A stretch of DNA of 64,000 bases from an uncultured Alphaproteobacteria bacterium (GTDB lineage Bacteria > Pseudomonadota > Alphaproteobacteria > HIMB59): the NCBI GenBank assembly GCA_902599045.1, contig CACKEA010000004.1:1-64000 (forward strand), written 5' to 3'. The notes beneath the pieces are model-generated. The model did no database searches. It worked only from the letters and a program-made list of their open reading frames with translations, and had not been told where the DNA came from. Both the position numbers and the translations under genes were made by a program. Numbering within the stretch: position 1 is the first letter of the stretch; each line of letters starts with the position of its first letter. Positions 50,996 to 60,213 of this stretch are shown piece after piece.

Positions 50996-52873
50996 ATGCA
51001 TAAAGAATTAGAAAAACAAATAGAAACTGTAAGATCGTTAGACGAATTAAAATCTCAAAACGAATTCGTTCAAAAGAACAAAGATAAGGGTTCTGGTCTT
51101 TCATCATTTATTAATGCCCAAAGTTATATCAAGGGTATTAGAGATCTTGGATACAAATCCTCTTCTTGGGCTTGTAATGAATTAACCGATAATTCACTTC
51201 AAGCAGGTGCATCACAAATACACTATTATGTGACTCCAACTCCTGGAAAAAAAAGCGCCGATAAACTTATTGTGATCGACGATGGTCATGGCATGCAAAG
51301 TGATATGCTGCCATATGCAATAGCCTGGGGCGGAACTCATCGTTTTAATAATCGAAGGGGATTTGGCCGATATGGCTTCGGCTTACCTTCAGCATGTGTA
51401 AGTATGGGTCAAAAATATACCCTCTATTCTAAGACAAAAGATGATGAGGAGTGGAGCAGTATTACTTTTGACCTCACCAAACTCCCAGATGAAATGGAAA
51501 GTTTAGATATTTACAATACAGTAGTTGAAGGGCCTAAAAAAACTGAATTACCATCAGTAGTTCTTGAATATGAGAGCGAGGAATTTGATGTTTCTCATCT
51601 TAAAAGTGGTTTAATTATCATAATTGAGGAATTAGATAAACTTCAGCCCAAAAAAATCGATGATTTAATCGCTAATTTTCGAAGAGACTTTGGTTTAACT
51701 TATTTTCCTTGGTTGTCAAAAGTATCTATGTTTGTGAACAAAGAAAAACTTTCTCCACTTGACCCATGTTTTGTAACTCCTGGAGCTCAAGGTTATGAGT
51801 GGGAAAAGAATAATGTCAAAATTATTCCAGATGAAAAAAATTACTATGAGTCTGTAATTCCTATAAAAGTGGATGATAAGCAGCATCAACTTATAGTAAG
51901 AGCTACTAAAATTCCCCATAATTTTACAATTCCTATGGATGAAAACGGTAAGTTTAACAAATCTGCTGACAATAAATCTTTCCGATTTCGTCAATTAGCT
52001 GATTATAACGGAATACTTTTCAGAAGACTTGGAAGATTAATGGACTGTGTCACCAAGAAAGTCCCTGGGCTCACTATCATGAATAATTCCAGATATTGGG
52101 TATGTGAAATTGAATTCCCACCTGAATTAGATGAAGAGTTTCAAGTTACCACATCTAAACAGCAGCTAATTCCAAGCAAAAGAATATGGGATAACATAAG
52201 AGAGAAATCAAATAATAATATTTTTGATCTTTTAAAGAAATGGACTAAAGATTACTCAATAGAAAAGGCCGAATTCGAACAGTCACTTTCTGAAGAGGAA
52301 GGTGCTGGTGAAAGAAAAAAACTTTCTGAAATCAAAATGGAGGAAACTAAACTTCGAGCTGATGTTGCTACTGAAGAATTTGGTCAACGCGTAGATAAAA
52401 GAGAAGAGAGAAAAAATCAAAAAATTGATGATCTTGCAACTAGCGAAGGTATTTCAGTTGAACAAGCAAAATTGAAATATGACACGTTATATGCAGATCA
52501 TCAATATAAAGTAACTCTTCAAAAGATGAGTCATCGATTGCCTATGTTTAATTTTGATGAACATGGAACAACAATTGAACTTATTATTAACACTGGTCAT
52601 GTTTTTTATAATAAGTTTTATAATAACTCTCAATTGTCACCTACGATGAAAACAAACTTAGAGACCATGTTATTTTGCATGGCTGATAGAATTATGCCTA
52701 AACCAACTCGTGACCAACATTTTCTCGAGGAATATTTAGCTGATGTATCGAAAAGGTTTGGTCAAATCCTAGATGAAAACCCCACAGAGGATGAACTAAG
52801 TGATCAAGAGGCTGAACTAGTTCAAAAAGAGGAAACTCTCGATGACGACCTTAAGGATATACTAGAAGTATAA
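50996..52873 (+). CDS. GHKL-type ATPase (MutL/MORC-like)
   Basis: 625 residues. All three GHKL motifs are clear: NELTDN (61-66, catalytic Glu62 and Mg-binding Asn66), VIDDGHGM (93-100) and GFGRYGFGL (122-130). An S5-like domain follows, then a long charged coiled coil (about 420-490) and an acidic tail. It is not a histidine kinase (no H-box) and not GyrB or Hsp90 by length and motifs; MutL/MORC-type ATP-gated dimers acting on DNA are the closest idea. MORC-like bacterial proteins are known in restriction-type operons. Ribosome site AAGGAGG. Confidence 0.78.
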   Translation: MHKELEKQIETVRSLDELKSQNEFVQKNKDKGSGLSSFINAQSYIKGIRDLGYKSSSWACNELTDNSLQAGASQIHYYVTPTPGKKSADKLIVIDDGHGMQSDMLPYAIAWGGTHRFNNRRGFGRYGFGLPSACVSMGQKYTLYSKTKDDEEWSSITFDLTKLPDEMESLDIYNTVVEGPKKTELPSVVLEYESEEFDVSHLKSGLIIIIEELDKLQPKKIDDLIANFRRDFGLTYFPWLSKVSMFVNKEKLSPLDPCFVTPGAQGYEWEKNNVKIIPDEKNYYESVIPIKVDDKQHQLIVRATKIPHNFTIPMDENGKFNKSADNKSFRFRQLADYNGILFRRLGRLMDCVTKKVPGLTIMNNSRYWVCEIEFPPELDEEFQVTTSKQQLIPSKRIWDNIREKSNNNIFDLLKKWTKDYSIEKAEFEQSLSEEEGAGERKKLSEIKMEETKLRADVATEEFGQRVDKREERKNQKIDDLATSEGISVEQAKLKYDTLYADHQYKVTLQKMSHRLPMFNFDEHGTTIELIINTGHVFYNKFYNNSQLSPTMKTNLETMLFCMADRIMPKPTRDQHFLEEYLADVSKRFGQILDENPTEDELSDQEAELVQKEETLDDDLKDILEV

Positions 52874-52881
52874 ATTTGAGT

Positions 52882-52907
52882 TTGGGGGTGCAATATCGCA
52901 CCCCCAA
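52882..52907 (+). terminator. Perfect 10-bp intercistronic hairpin
   Basis: TTGGGGGTGC, a 6-nt loop AATATC, then GCACCCCCAA, between the ATPase stop and the next ATG at 52915. No T run follows, so it is probably an mRNA stabiliser or partial terminator that sets lower expression of the last gene. Confidence 0.7.
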
Positions 52908-52914
52908 CTATTTC

Positions 52915-55089
52915 ATGAGAGATATTAAGGAAAATATAACAAAAGAATTTATTCCAAATATTCACTATGAATTACTTGATGATATTAGAGATAAGTTTTT
53001 TGAATTTTCCAAAAAAGGTCACGATCTTCTAGATCCTAATTCTAAAAAAGCAAAAGAAGAATTAGTCTCTTATCTTAGATCGCAGTATCATGAGAGTTAT
53101 TTAAAAATTAAAGATTTCAAAAAAACTGAAAAAATAAATAAAAATAGTTTCGCATTTAAAGAATTTTTAAAATCTAATTACACAGAGGATCAAATTAAAT
53201 ATTTTGCCACGTGTAGCATTCTTGCTGATTTAATTGAAGCAGGGTTTTATATTAGATTATCTAGAGAGGGATTTAGTATCAGAAAACCCCTTGACAGTAT
53301 TAACAAAAATCAAAAACCAGAGGACTTAAAAGATCAAATAAGAGATTTTCATCTAGGTAGAAGAGATGAACAAATTAAGTCATTTGAAGTTCAAAATTTT
53401 CTAGAAAGGATGGAAAAGCCAAAAAAAGTTGGAAATGAATTAAAATCAGTTCTTGATGTCATAGATAATGGATCAGAATTAGCTGAGCTTTTTAAAAGTT
53501 CTGAAAAGATGTCAGAAGATGATCGCTTTACATATTTAAAAAACTTAATAAAACCAGAGTTAGTTCCATGCTACCCAGACGATTATTTTAAAGAGGAAAG
53601 CAAACTATGTCCTTATACTCGTTTACGTTTAATTGATATATGGAGATATGTTAGACTAACTTGGAGTATTGAGCTAAAAAGTGTACCCGGCAGAAGTTTC
53701 CCCTTTTTAATTAGAAACGCAGCTCGCCCAAATAAGCCCATAATGGGAATTACTCTTTTTCGTAGCCCAGCTATATCGGATAAAGCACGTGATAGTTTTA
53801 TTGGATGGAGAAGTGAAAAACAACTTAGGCAAAAAATATACACTGGTGAACTCCCAATAGAGGAATTTATAAAATCACTAATTAGTCATTTGAATTCAGC
53901 AATAAATGAAGTTTATATAAAAGATTTTATATCTATTTCTAAGAAAAATTTACGATACCCTAATCAAGAACTCATTGATTACTTAAATAAAATAGATGAA
54001 AAAAAAACTTCCGACAGAATTGATGATCTTGAAGTTGAAAACTACCAATCCAAAAACAAGATAGACTCCTCAGCGTCACATGATTTTGAAACATTGGCTA
54101 CAACTAATTTATTTACTGCAAAAAGAGCGAGAAGATTAGCCCAACTCTTGGAGATTCAAATAGCTTTTAACGAACATGATTTGTACTCTAATGCCGCTAA
54201 AGGATACGCTTCCTTGACATATAATCAGAAGGGACAAGATCTTATAGAAAGGTTGATTAGAGAAGTAAGAATTAGAGCTCTATCTGAAAACTTCGTTGAC
54301 ATAGGTGTATGTGGGGCTGTAGCACCATACAATGAAATCTTGGCAGGAAAATTAATGGCACTTTTAATGGCCTCAAAAGAATGTCATGAAGCTTATTCAG
54401 AAAGATACAAAAATCAAATTTCTCAAATATCATCTCAAGTTGCAGGAAAAGAAATAGTAAGAAAAGCAAATCTTTTTGCTTTTACAACCACTAGTTTATA
54501 CAGCATAGGGGCCAGTCAATATAACAGGTTGAAACTCTATAAAAAAGACCATCCAGAAATTAAAGAAGATATAAAATTGAATGAAATTTTTGATGAAACT
54601 GAAGACACAAAAACTTCCATGACCTCCGCTGGTCTAGGAACTCATCACATAAGTGAGCCAACAACAAGATTGCTCGAAGCTTGTAAAATATTAATTCAAG
54701 GACATGACAAAGTTACCTTTACATTTGGTGAGGGAACTAGTCCTAAACTCAGAAGCCTCTCATCTGGTTTAAGATTACTGATACATTCCGAAAGTGATAT
54801 TGCTAATAAAGATTTTTTGATGCACTCCTTTAAAAGGAAAAATTACATAATGGTTACTCATAAAAACCCTCTAAAAAAACTTTTAATTCCAGGAAATGAA
54901 GAGAAATTAAATTTATCATCCATTGATGAGATAAGCCAAGCGTGGCTTAGGAGATGGGTTGTAAAAAGGTGCATAAGAAAACAAACACTATTCAATCTTA
55001 AAAAATTGAATGCTCAATACGTAAAGAGTCTTTTTATAAGAGTTCTATCAAATAAAAATGTAAATGAGGAATTATTTCCTAACGTTTAA
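52915..55089 (+). CDS. Large protein resembling DUF4338/DruA
   Basis: 724 residues from the ATG at 52915; an in-frame TTG at 52876 would place the hairpin inside the gene. Residues near 278-298 (GITLFRSPAI, then RDSFIGW) and 464-482 (GVCGAVAPYNEILAGKLMAL), followed by TTTSLYSIGASQYNRLKLY at about 524-542, resemble the DUF4338 domain of the Druantia protein DruA, whose biochemical role is unknown. The N-terminal 200 residues are helical and unrecognised. It is paired with a GHKL ATPase rather than DruE helicase. The family call is from memory of motifs and is moderate. Confidence 0.6.
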   Translation: MRDIKENITKEFIPNIHYELLDDIRDKFFEFSKKGHDLLDPNSKKAKEELVSYLRSQYHESYLKIKDFKKTEKINKNSFAFKEFLKSNYTEDQIKYFATCSILADLIEAGFYIRLSREGFSIRKPLDSINKNQKPEDLKDQIRDFHLGRRDEQIKSFEVQNFLERMEKPKKVGNELKSVLDVIDNGSELAELFKSSEKMSEDDRFTYLKNLIKPELVPCYPDDYFKEESKLCPYTRLRLIDIWRYVRLTWSIELKSVPGRSFPFLIRNAARPNKPIMGITLFRSPAISDKARDSFIGWRSEKQLRQKIYTGELPIEEFIKSLISHLNSAINEVYIKDFISISKKNLRYPNQELIDYLNKIDEKKTSDRIDDLEVENYQSKNKIDSSASHDFETLATTNLFTAKRARRLAQLLEIQIAFNEHDLYSNAAKGYASLTYNQKGQDLIERLIREVRIRALSENFVDIGVCGAVAPYNEILAGKLMALLMASKECHEAYSERYKNQISQISSQVAGKEIVRKANLFAFTTTSLYSIGASQYNRLKLYKKDHPEIKEDIKLNEIFDETEDTKTSMTSAGLGTHHISEPTTRLLEACKILIQGHDKVTFTFGEGTSPKLRSLSSGLRLLIHSESDIANKDFLMHSFKRKNYIMVTHKNPLKKLLIPGNEEKLNLSSIDEISQAWLRRWVVKRCIRKQTLFNLKKLNAQYVKSLFIRVLSNKNVNEELFPNV

Positions 55090-55555
55090 AGTCAGTCTGA
55101 TAATCACAACTACTATTGCTACAACATATATACCAACCATCTCTACCATATGCCACTAAGGTTTCATTTGCACATCTTAAACATTTAGATTTATGACGAG
55201 GGATACTTGGTGAGTCTAGAGGAGGCAGTGAACCATCACTTTCCTTAGCGCACTTAGCGGAACATATATTTGTATTGGGAAAAAAATTCATTCTGTTTAG
55301 CGAAATAGGGTATTTGCAAATTTTGCAAAATCTTAACTTATTACCATCTATGACCAATTGATCATTAGAGTCATACATATTCATACTATCTGACTGACAA
55401 TCTTTACATTTAATTCGAGTATATATCTTATTTATGTTTAATAAATTAAGTGTCAATTCAATTTGGTGTGATTGATAAAAGAAATTCTCAAACTTTTCTT
55501 TTGTGACATTCTTCTTTTGACCACAAATTAAGCATTCAACAATAAAAAACTCCAT
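55079..55555 (-). CDS. Multi-zinc-finger protein of unknown function
   Basis: 158 residues with many Cys pairs: CLIC, CKDC, CKIC, an ICSAKCAKE segment and a C-terminal topoisomerase-like ribbon (CLRC, then CCSNSSCDYQ). At least three zinc sites are likely. It is convergent with the DruA-like gene and overlaps it by 11 bp. It may be a DNA- or RNA-binding accessory of the module or an unrelated neighbour. Confidence 0.6.
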   Translation of the reverse strand: MEFFIVECLICGQKKNVTKEKFENFFYQSHQIELTLNLLNINKIYTRIKCKDCQSDSMNMYDSNDQLVIDGNKLRFCKICKYPISLNRMNFFPNTNICSAKCAKESDGSLPPLDSPSIPRHKSKCLRCANETLVAYGRDGWYICCSNSSCDYQTDFKR

Positions 55556-55653
55556 TAAATTTAATTTTACAGTAAAATTGTTAAAAAATTGTAATTTATT
55601 TAAATTTTTCTTCGTAAAAACTTAGTTTTTGCTATTATCCGCTTTCTATTTAA

Positions 55654-57993
55654 ATGAGTAATTTTAATAAAATAGTCGTAATTGGTGCAGGGACTATGGG
55701 ATTAGGTATTGCTGCCCATTTAGCTAATTCTAACCGCCAAGTAGTTCTGCTTGATCTCAAAGGAGAAGACAAACCAAATCAAATCTCTGAGAATGCCATT
55801 GATATTATCAAAAAGTCAGACCCTCCAGTTTTGGTGGAGCGCTCTCGTTTAGAACTTATTAAACCTGGTAACCTGGAAGATGACTTTGATGAAATTAAAG
55901 ATGCAGATTGGGTTATCGAAGCAGTTGTTGAGCGGATAGACATTAAGCATAAGCTTTATTCTCAAATTGATAAAGTTCGTAGCCCCAACTCCATCATTTC
56001 ATCTAACACCTCTACCATTCCTCTTTCAATCTTAACTCAAGAAATGTCTGATACCATGAAAGCTGATTTTTGTATAACGCACTTTTTCAATCCCGTTCGA
56101 TTTATGAGATTATTAGAGATTGTTGAAACACCAACGATGAATAAAGACAAGATAAGTAGCCTTCGTGACTTTTGTCAAAACGAACTGGGTAAAGGCATTG
56201 TTTACTGTAACGATACCCCAGGCTTTATTGGTAATCGTATTGGCGTGTACGCGATGCAGGTCGCGATGTATGAAGCGTTAGAGCGAGGTCTTCCAGTAGA
56301 AATCGCGGATGCATTATTTGGCCGACCTTTAGGAATTCCTAAAACAGGTGTGTTTGGATTATATGACCTTATTGGTATTGATTTGATGAAAGATGTGCTC
56401 GCCAGCTTTAAAAAAGAATTACAAGAAAATGATCCCTTCATGGATGTGGTCGCACCTCATCCCTTGGTCGAGAAATTGCTAGAAAAAGGATTTAATGGAA
56501 ATAAGGGTCCCGGGGGTTTTTATCAAACTACAATCGTTGACGATGATGAAATCGTCAAGGCGTTGAACACCTCAGATATGAGTTATTATGATTTCGATAA
56601 AGTCGATTTAGAAATTGCTCGAAGAGTTGAGAAGGAGGGGATTAAAGCCCTTCTTGACGACGATAGTGAATACGGCCGATATGCTTTTGCTGTACTTGCT
56701 AAAATCATTAATTACAGCGCTTTTTGCATCCCTGAGGTTTCATCAAATGTGACAGACATCGATGATGCCCTTCGCATGGGATTTAATTGGAATGAAGGGC
56801 CATTTGAATTATTGAATGAGTACGGGCTCACTCAATTTGCTCAACGAGTTCAGGATGAAAAACAAGAAGTCCCTGGATTACTAAAAACCATGATTGGACT
56901 AAAACAAGAGCCTTACGACTCCACCTCCTCACGAGCTTATGATCATGAGGCAGGTATGAAGTTTATCTCCAGAGGAGAGGGTGTACGCCGACTCGGTGAT
57001 CATAAAAAATACGCTAATCATTTATCTAGAAATTTTGCAGCTACGATATGGCAGTTTAACGATGAGCCGCGCGAACAAAAAATACTGTGTTGTGAATTTC
57101 ACACCAAGGCTAACGCTCTGAATGCAGATGCGATGAAAATATTAGAGGAGTCAGTCGATCGCCTGGAACAAGATAATTATCAAGGCCTTGTCGTCTATAA
57201 TGAGGCAATGAATTTCTCCGCCGGTGCTGATTTAAATACCATGATTGGTCTAGCGGACGTGAAAGACTGGAAAGGGATTGATAAATACCTATCGGATTTT
57301 CAATCTGCATGTAAAAAAATGAAATACGCAACCAAGCCCACAGTCAGTGCTGTTGCAGGACTCGCTATTGGAGGAGGGTTTGAAGTAGCATGCCAAACCT
57401 CTAAGATGGTCGCTCACATGAATAGCACGCTGGGCCTAGTTGAGACAGGTGTGGGTCTGGTTCCTGGGGGAGGAGGCTGTAAAGAACTGTTATGGAGATG
57501 GGTGCAAGATGATAAATATACAAGCGATCACGATCAAGCAGCCCTTCAAGTATTTGATATTATAGGGTATGGGCTGATGGCACACTCTCCACTCCAAGCT
57601 AAAAAATACAAATTTTTCTTAGACAGTGATATTTATGTTTTGAACCGAGATAATCTTTTAGTAGAAGCGTTCAAACAAGTATCCGCTTTAAAAGAGGGTT
57701 ACTCCGCTCCAGAAAAGCCGAAGTTCGTTCTCAGCGGCCCTGAGGTAAAAGAGAAAATGCACCAAGTTTTGCTAGGTTTGGAGCAAAAAAATATTATTTT
57801 TGGCTACGATGTGGATATTGGCCTACATTTAGCGGACGTCCTTAGTGGTGGAGATACAACCAAATCAAAAGAATTGAGCGAAGCGGACTTATATAATTTA
57901 GAGCGACAGTCTTTGATAAATTTAATACAATCCAATAAGACGAGGGATAGGATCCATGCAATGTTGTCTACAGGGAGAAGACTAAAAAACTAA
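55654..57993 (+). CDS. Fused 3-hydroxyacyl-CoA dehydrogenase / enoyl-CoA hydratase
   Basis: 779-residue beta-oxidation enzyme. N-terminal NAD-binding domain (VVIGAGTMGLGIAAHL at 8-23) with SSNTSTIPLS and ITHFFNPVRFM, and a C-terminal 3HCDH domain to about 440. The hydratase/isomerase domain begins near 465 (FSAGADLNTM, GLAIGGGFEVACQ and GVGLVPGGGG). The order is dehydrogenase then hydratase, opposite to E. coli FadB/FadJ but common in many other bacteria. It overlaps the synthetase gene by 1 bp. The gene is clearly richer in GC than the accessory region. Confidence 0.9.
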   Translation: MSNFNKIVVIGAGTMGLGIAAHLANSNRQVVLLDLKGEDKPNQISENAIDIIKKSDPPVLVERSRLELIKPGNLEDDFDEIKDADWVIEAVVERIDIKHKLYSQIDKVRSPNSIISSNTSTIPLSILTQEMSDTMKADFCITHFFNPVRFMRLLEIVETPTMNKDKISSLRDFCQNELGKGIVYCNDTPGFIGNRIGVYAMQVAMYEALERGLPVEIADALFGRPLGIPKTGVFGLYDLIGIDLMKDVLASFKKELQENDPFMDVVAPHPLVEKLLEKGFNGNKGPGGFYQTTIVDDDEIVKALNTSDMSYYDFDKVDLEIARRVEKEGIKALLDDDSEYGRYAFAVLAKIINYSAFCIPEVSSNVTDIDDALRMGFNWNEGPFELLNEYGLTQFAQRVQDEKQEVPGLLKTMIGLKQEPYDSTSSRAYDHEAGMKFISRGEGVRRLGDHKKYANHLSRNFAATIWQFNDEPREQKILCCEFHTKANALNADAMKILEESVDRLEQDNYQGLVVYNEAMNFSAGADLNTMIGLADVKDWKGIDKYLSDFQSACKKMKYATKPTVSAVAGLAIGGGFEVACQTSKMVAHMNSTLGLVETGVGLVPGGGGCKELLWRWVQDDKYTSDHDQAALQVFDIIGYGLMAHSPLQAKKYKFFLDSDIYVLNRDNLLVEAFKQVSALKEGYSAPEKPKFVLSGPEVKEKMHQVLLGLEQKNIIFGYDVDIGLHLADVLSGGDTTKSKELSEADLYNLERQSLINLIQSNKTRDRIHAMLSTGRRLKN

Positions 57994-59618
57994 TGAGCAA
58001 TTTTGAACAAGGAATGCATAAAAATGATGCAAACTTTGTTCCTTTAACTCCCATCAGTTTCCTTGACCGTATCAAAGACGTCTATCCCGACTACGAAGCT
58101 TTAGTATACAAAGAGAGAAAATATTCTTGGAGACAGGTTTATGACCGATGCACTCGATTTGCGAGCGCCTTAACAAAAGTAGGAATTGGTAAGGGTGATG
58201 TTGTCTCTATTATGGCAGCCAATACACCTGAAATGTTCGAAGCACACTATTCTGTGCCTATGACGGGCGGTGTTGTGAATACAATCAATACTCGCCTCGA
58301 CACTAGAACTGTAGCTTACATTTTAGATCATAGTGACTGTAAAGTTTTTATTGTGGACCGACAATTTCACAATGTAGTTGTGGATGCCCTAGCACAAGTT
58401 GACCGAGAGATCATGGTCATTGACATAGACGACAAACAAGCGGGCCTTGGAGATATCCCTACAATAGGTAAACTTGAATATGAGAGTTTCTTAGAGACGG
58501 GTGATGAAGGATTTGAATGGATTAGACCAGATGATGAGTGGCAAGCAATTTCACTGAGCTACACTTCGGGCACAACAGGAAATCCTAAAGGTGTCGTTTA
58601 TCATCATCGAGGTTCTTATTTAATGTCGATGGGAAGTATCAGCGCTTGGAACATGCCTAACCGTCTGACGTACTTATATACCGTTCCTATGTTTCACTGT
58701 AACGGCTGGGGATATCCGTGGACTTTGGCGATGCTGCACGCGCGTGTGATTTTTATTAGAAATATTGTCGTTAAAGAAATCTTTGAATTAATCGATGAAT
58801 ATGATGTAACGCATTTTGGAGGAGCTCCGATTGTTTTAAATATGATCGCCAACGCTCCGGCTGATGATCAAAAAGCATTGAAAAATAAGGTTTATGTCAT
58901 GACTGCGGGAGCCCCGCCGCCCAGTTCAATTCTTCAAAAAATGGAGTCCTTGGGCTTTGAGGTTATGCATGTTTACGGGCTTACAGAAACTTATGGCCAC
59001 GTTGTTCACTGTGCTTGGAATAAGGACTGGAATAGTTTAGCGGAAGATAAGCGCTCTGAGTTAAAGGCTCATCAAGGAGTCCGCTATCCACACACCGAAA
59101 TGGTATCGGTTATGAATCCCGATACGCTCGAACCCGTTCCCTCTGATGGAGAAACCATGGGTGAAATTATGATCCGGGGAAACACGGTGATGATGGGATA
59201 CTATAAAAATGAAGAGGCCTCCAAAGAGTCTATGAAAAGTGGATGGTTTCACTCCGGGGACTTGGCAGTAATGCACCCCAGTGGATATATCCAAGTTAAA
59301 GATCGATCAAAGGATATCATCATTAGTGGGGGTGAAAATATCTCCTCAGTAGAAATTGAAAATATCATTACAAGGCATCCTGCCGTATCACTAGCAGCGG
59401 TTGTCGCGAGGCCTGATGAAAAGTGGGGGGAGACACCATGTGCCTTTATAGAATTGGCCGACGGCCAAACAGTTGAGGAAGATGAACTAAAGAAATTTTG
59501 CCGAGAGCATCTAGCAGGATTTAAAATGCCTAAAACTTTTGTATTCCAAGTCTTACCAAAAACGTCAACGGGTAAAATTCAAAAGTACGAACTAAGAGAA
59601 ACAGTCAAAAAACTTTAA
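57993..59618 (+). CDS. Acyl-CoA synthetase (AMP-forming)
   Basis: 541 residues of the ANL superfamily, activating a carboxylate to its CoA thioester. The AMP-binding P-loop YTSGTTGNPKG is at 190-200, with VYGLTETYG, GWFHSGDLAV, KDRSKDIIISGGENISS and the catalytic lysine in KTSTGKIQKYELRE near the C-terminus. It resembles medium-chain/DmdB-type ligases (methylmercaptopropionate-CoA ligase) as well as general acyl-CoA synthetases; the substrate cannot be told apart here. It is operonic with the beta-oxidation fusion. Confidence 0.88.
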   Translation: MSNFEQGMHKNDANFVPLTPISFLDRIKDVYPDYEALVYKERKYSWRQVYDRCTRFASALTKVGIGKGDVVSIMAANTPEMFEAHYSVPMTGGVVNTINTRLDTRTVAYILDHSDCKVFIVDRQFHNVVVDALAQVDREIMVIDIDDKQAGLGDIPTIGKLEYESFLETGDEGFEWIRPDDEWQAISLSYTSGTTGNPKGVVYHHRGSYLMSMGSISAWNMPNRLTYLYTVPMFHCNGWGYPWTLAMLHARVIFIRNIVVKEIFELIDEYDVTHFGGAPIVLNMIANAPADDQKALKNKVYVMTAGAPPPSSILQKMESLGFEVMHVYGLTETYGHVVHCAWNKDWNSLAEDKRSELKAHQGVRYPHTEMVSVMNPDTLEPVPSDGETMGEIMIRGNTVMMGYYKNEEASKESMKSGWFHSGDLAVMHPSGYIQVKDRSKDIIISGGENISSVEIENIITRHPAVSLAAVVARPDEKWGETPCAFIELADGQTVEEDELKKFCREHLAGFKMPKTFVFQVLPKTSTGKIQKYELRETVKKL

Positions 59619-59815
59619 TTAACTTTTTTATTTTTATCTTCAGTGTTGATAACTTTGATAGCTTTTAGCTTTTTGTAACACATATAGCAGACAAGATTGT
59701 GATGACTTTTAATTAGGTTTTGTACCTTCTTTGGGGCTGTTCGAATTTCAGACTCAATGTAGACGCTATCCATGACGGATAATTCTCCCTCGCAGTATTT
59801 ACACTTTTCTGCCAT
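59615..59815 (-). CDS. Small zinc-finger protein
   Basis: 66 residues from ATG 59815, 2 bp after the previous stop; an in-frame upstream ATG at 59851 would overlap that gene. CKYC (5-8) and CYMC form a two-pair zinc site around a helical centre. Unknown function. It overlaps the synthetase stop by 4 bp at its 3' end. Confidence 0.55.
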   Translation of the reverse strand: MAEKCKYCEGELSVMDSVYIESEIRTAPKKVQNLIKSHHNLVCYMCYKKLKAIKVINTEDKNKKVN

Positions 59816-59817
59816 CT

Positions 59818-60213
59818 CTAGTATTTTAAATTTTTCTTGATTTTGTTCCAATACTGAAAAAATCTTTTTGCTGGGTGAAGATAGTTATCCTGTAACAAGA
59901 AGTAATCGGGTAATTGCTCCACGTCATAGGCATCACCGAGCTTTTGAAATAACTCTTGGTACACAGGCCTAAAAGTAGCTTTGGTTGTGATTTTTGATAT
60001 GGGATTTTGACTATGAATTTCTTGCAGTATTTCATATGTGTTTCCTTGATATATCTCAGCTCCTGCCTCTTTGGCCAAAAAGTATCTATTTTCAATGATT
60101 TTTTCACTGAGTTCGTAGCCCTCGCTCAAGGTATTGTCAAAGATGTATACAGGATTACCCTCCATACCTAGAGGTACTCTCATGAACTCATCATATAAAA
60201 AAACTAGGTTCAT
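59818..60213 (-). CDS. Photolyase-like N-terminal (antenna) domain protein
   Basis: 131 residues resembling the alpha/beta Rossmann-like domain found at the N-terminus of photolyase/cryptochrome: NLVFLYDEFM at 2-11, then NRYFLAKEAGAEIYQG, TTKATFRPVYQELFQKLGD and a YFLLQDNYLHPAKRFFQYWN tail. It is coded as a separate gene just downstream of the FAD domain gene, overlapping it by 4 bp. The family call is by pattern and context; the sequence is divergent. Confidence 0.55.
   Translation of the reverse strand: MNLVFLYDEFMRVPLGMEGNPVYIFDNTLSEGYELSEKIIENRYFLAKEAGAEIYQGNTYEILQEIHSQNPISKITTKATFRPVYQELFQKLGDAYDVEQLPDYFLLQDNYLHPAKRFFQYWNKIKKNLKY

Noticed and set aside
52876-52914. TTG start for the DruA-like gene
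   Set aside because: It would translate through a perfect 10-bp hairpin; the ATG at 52915 follows the hairpin.
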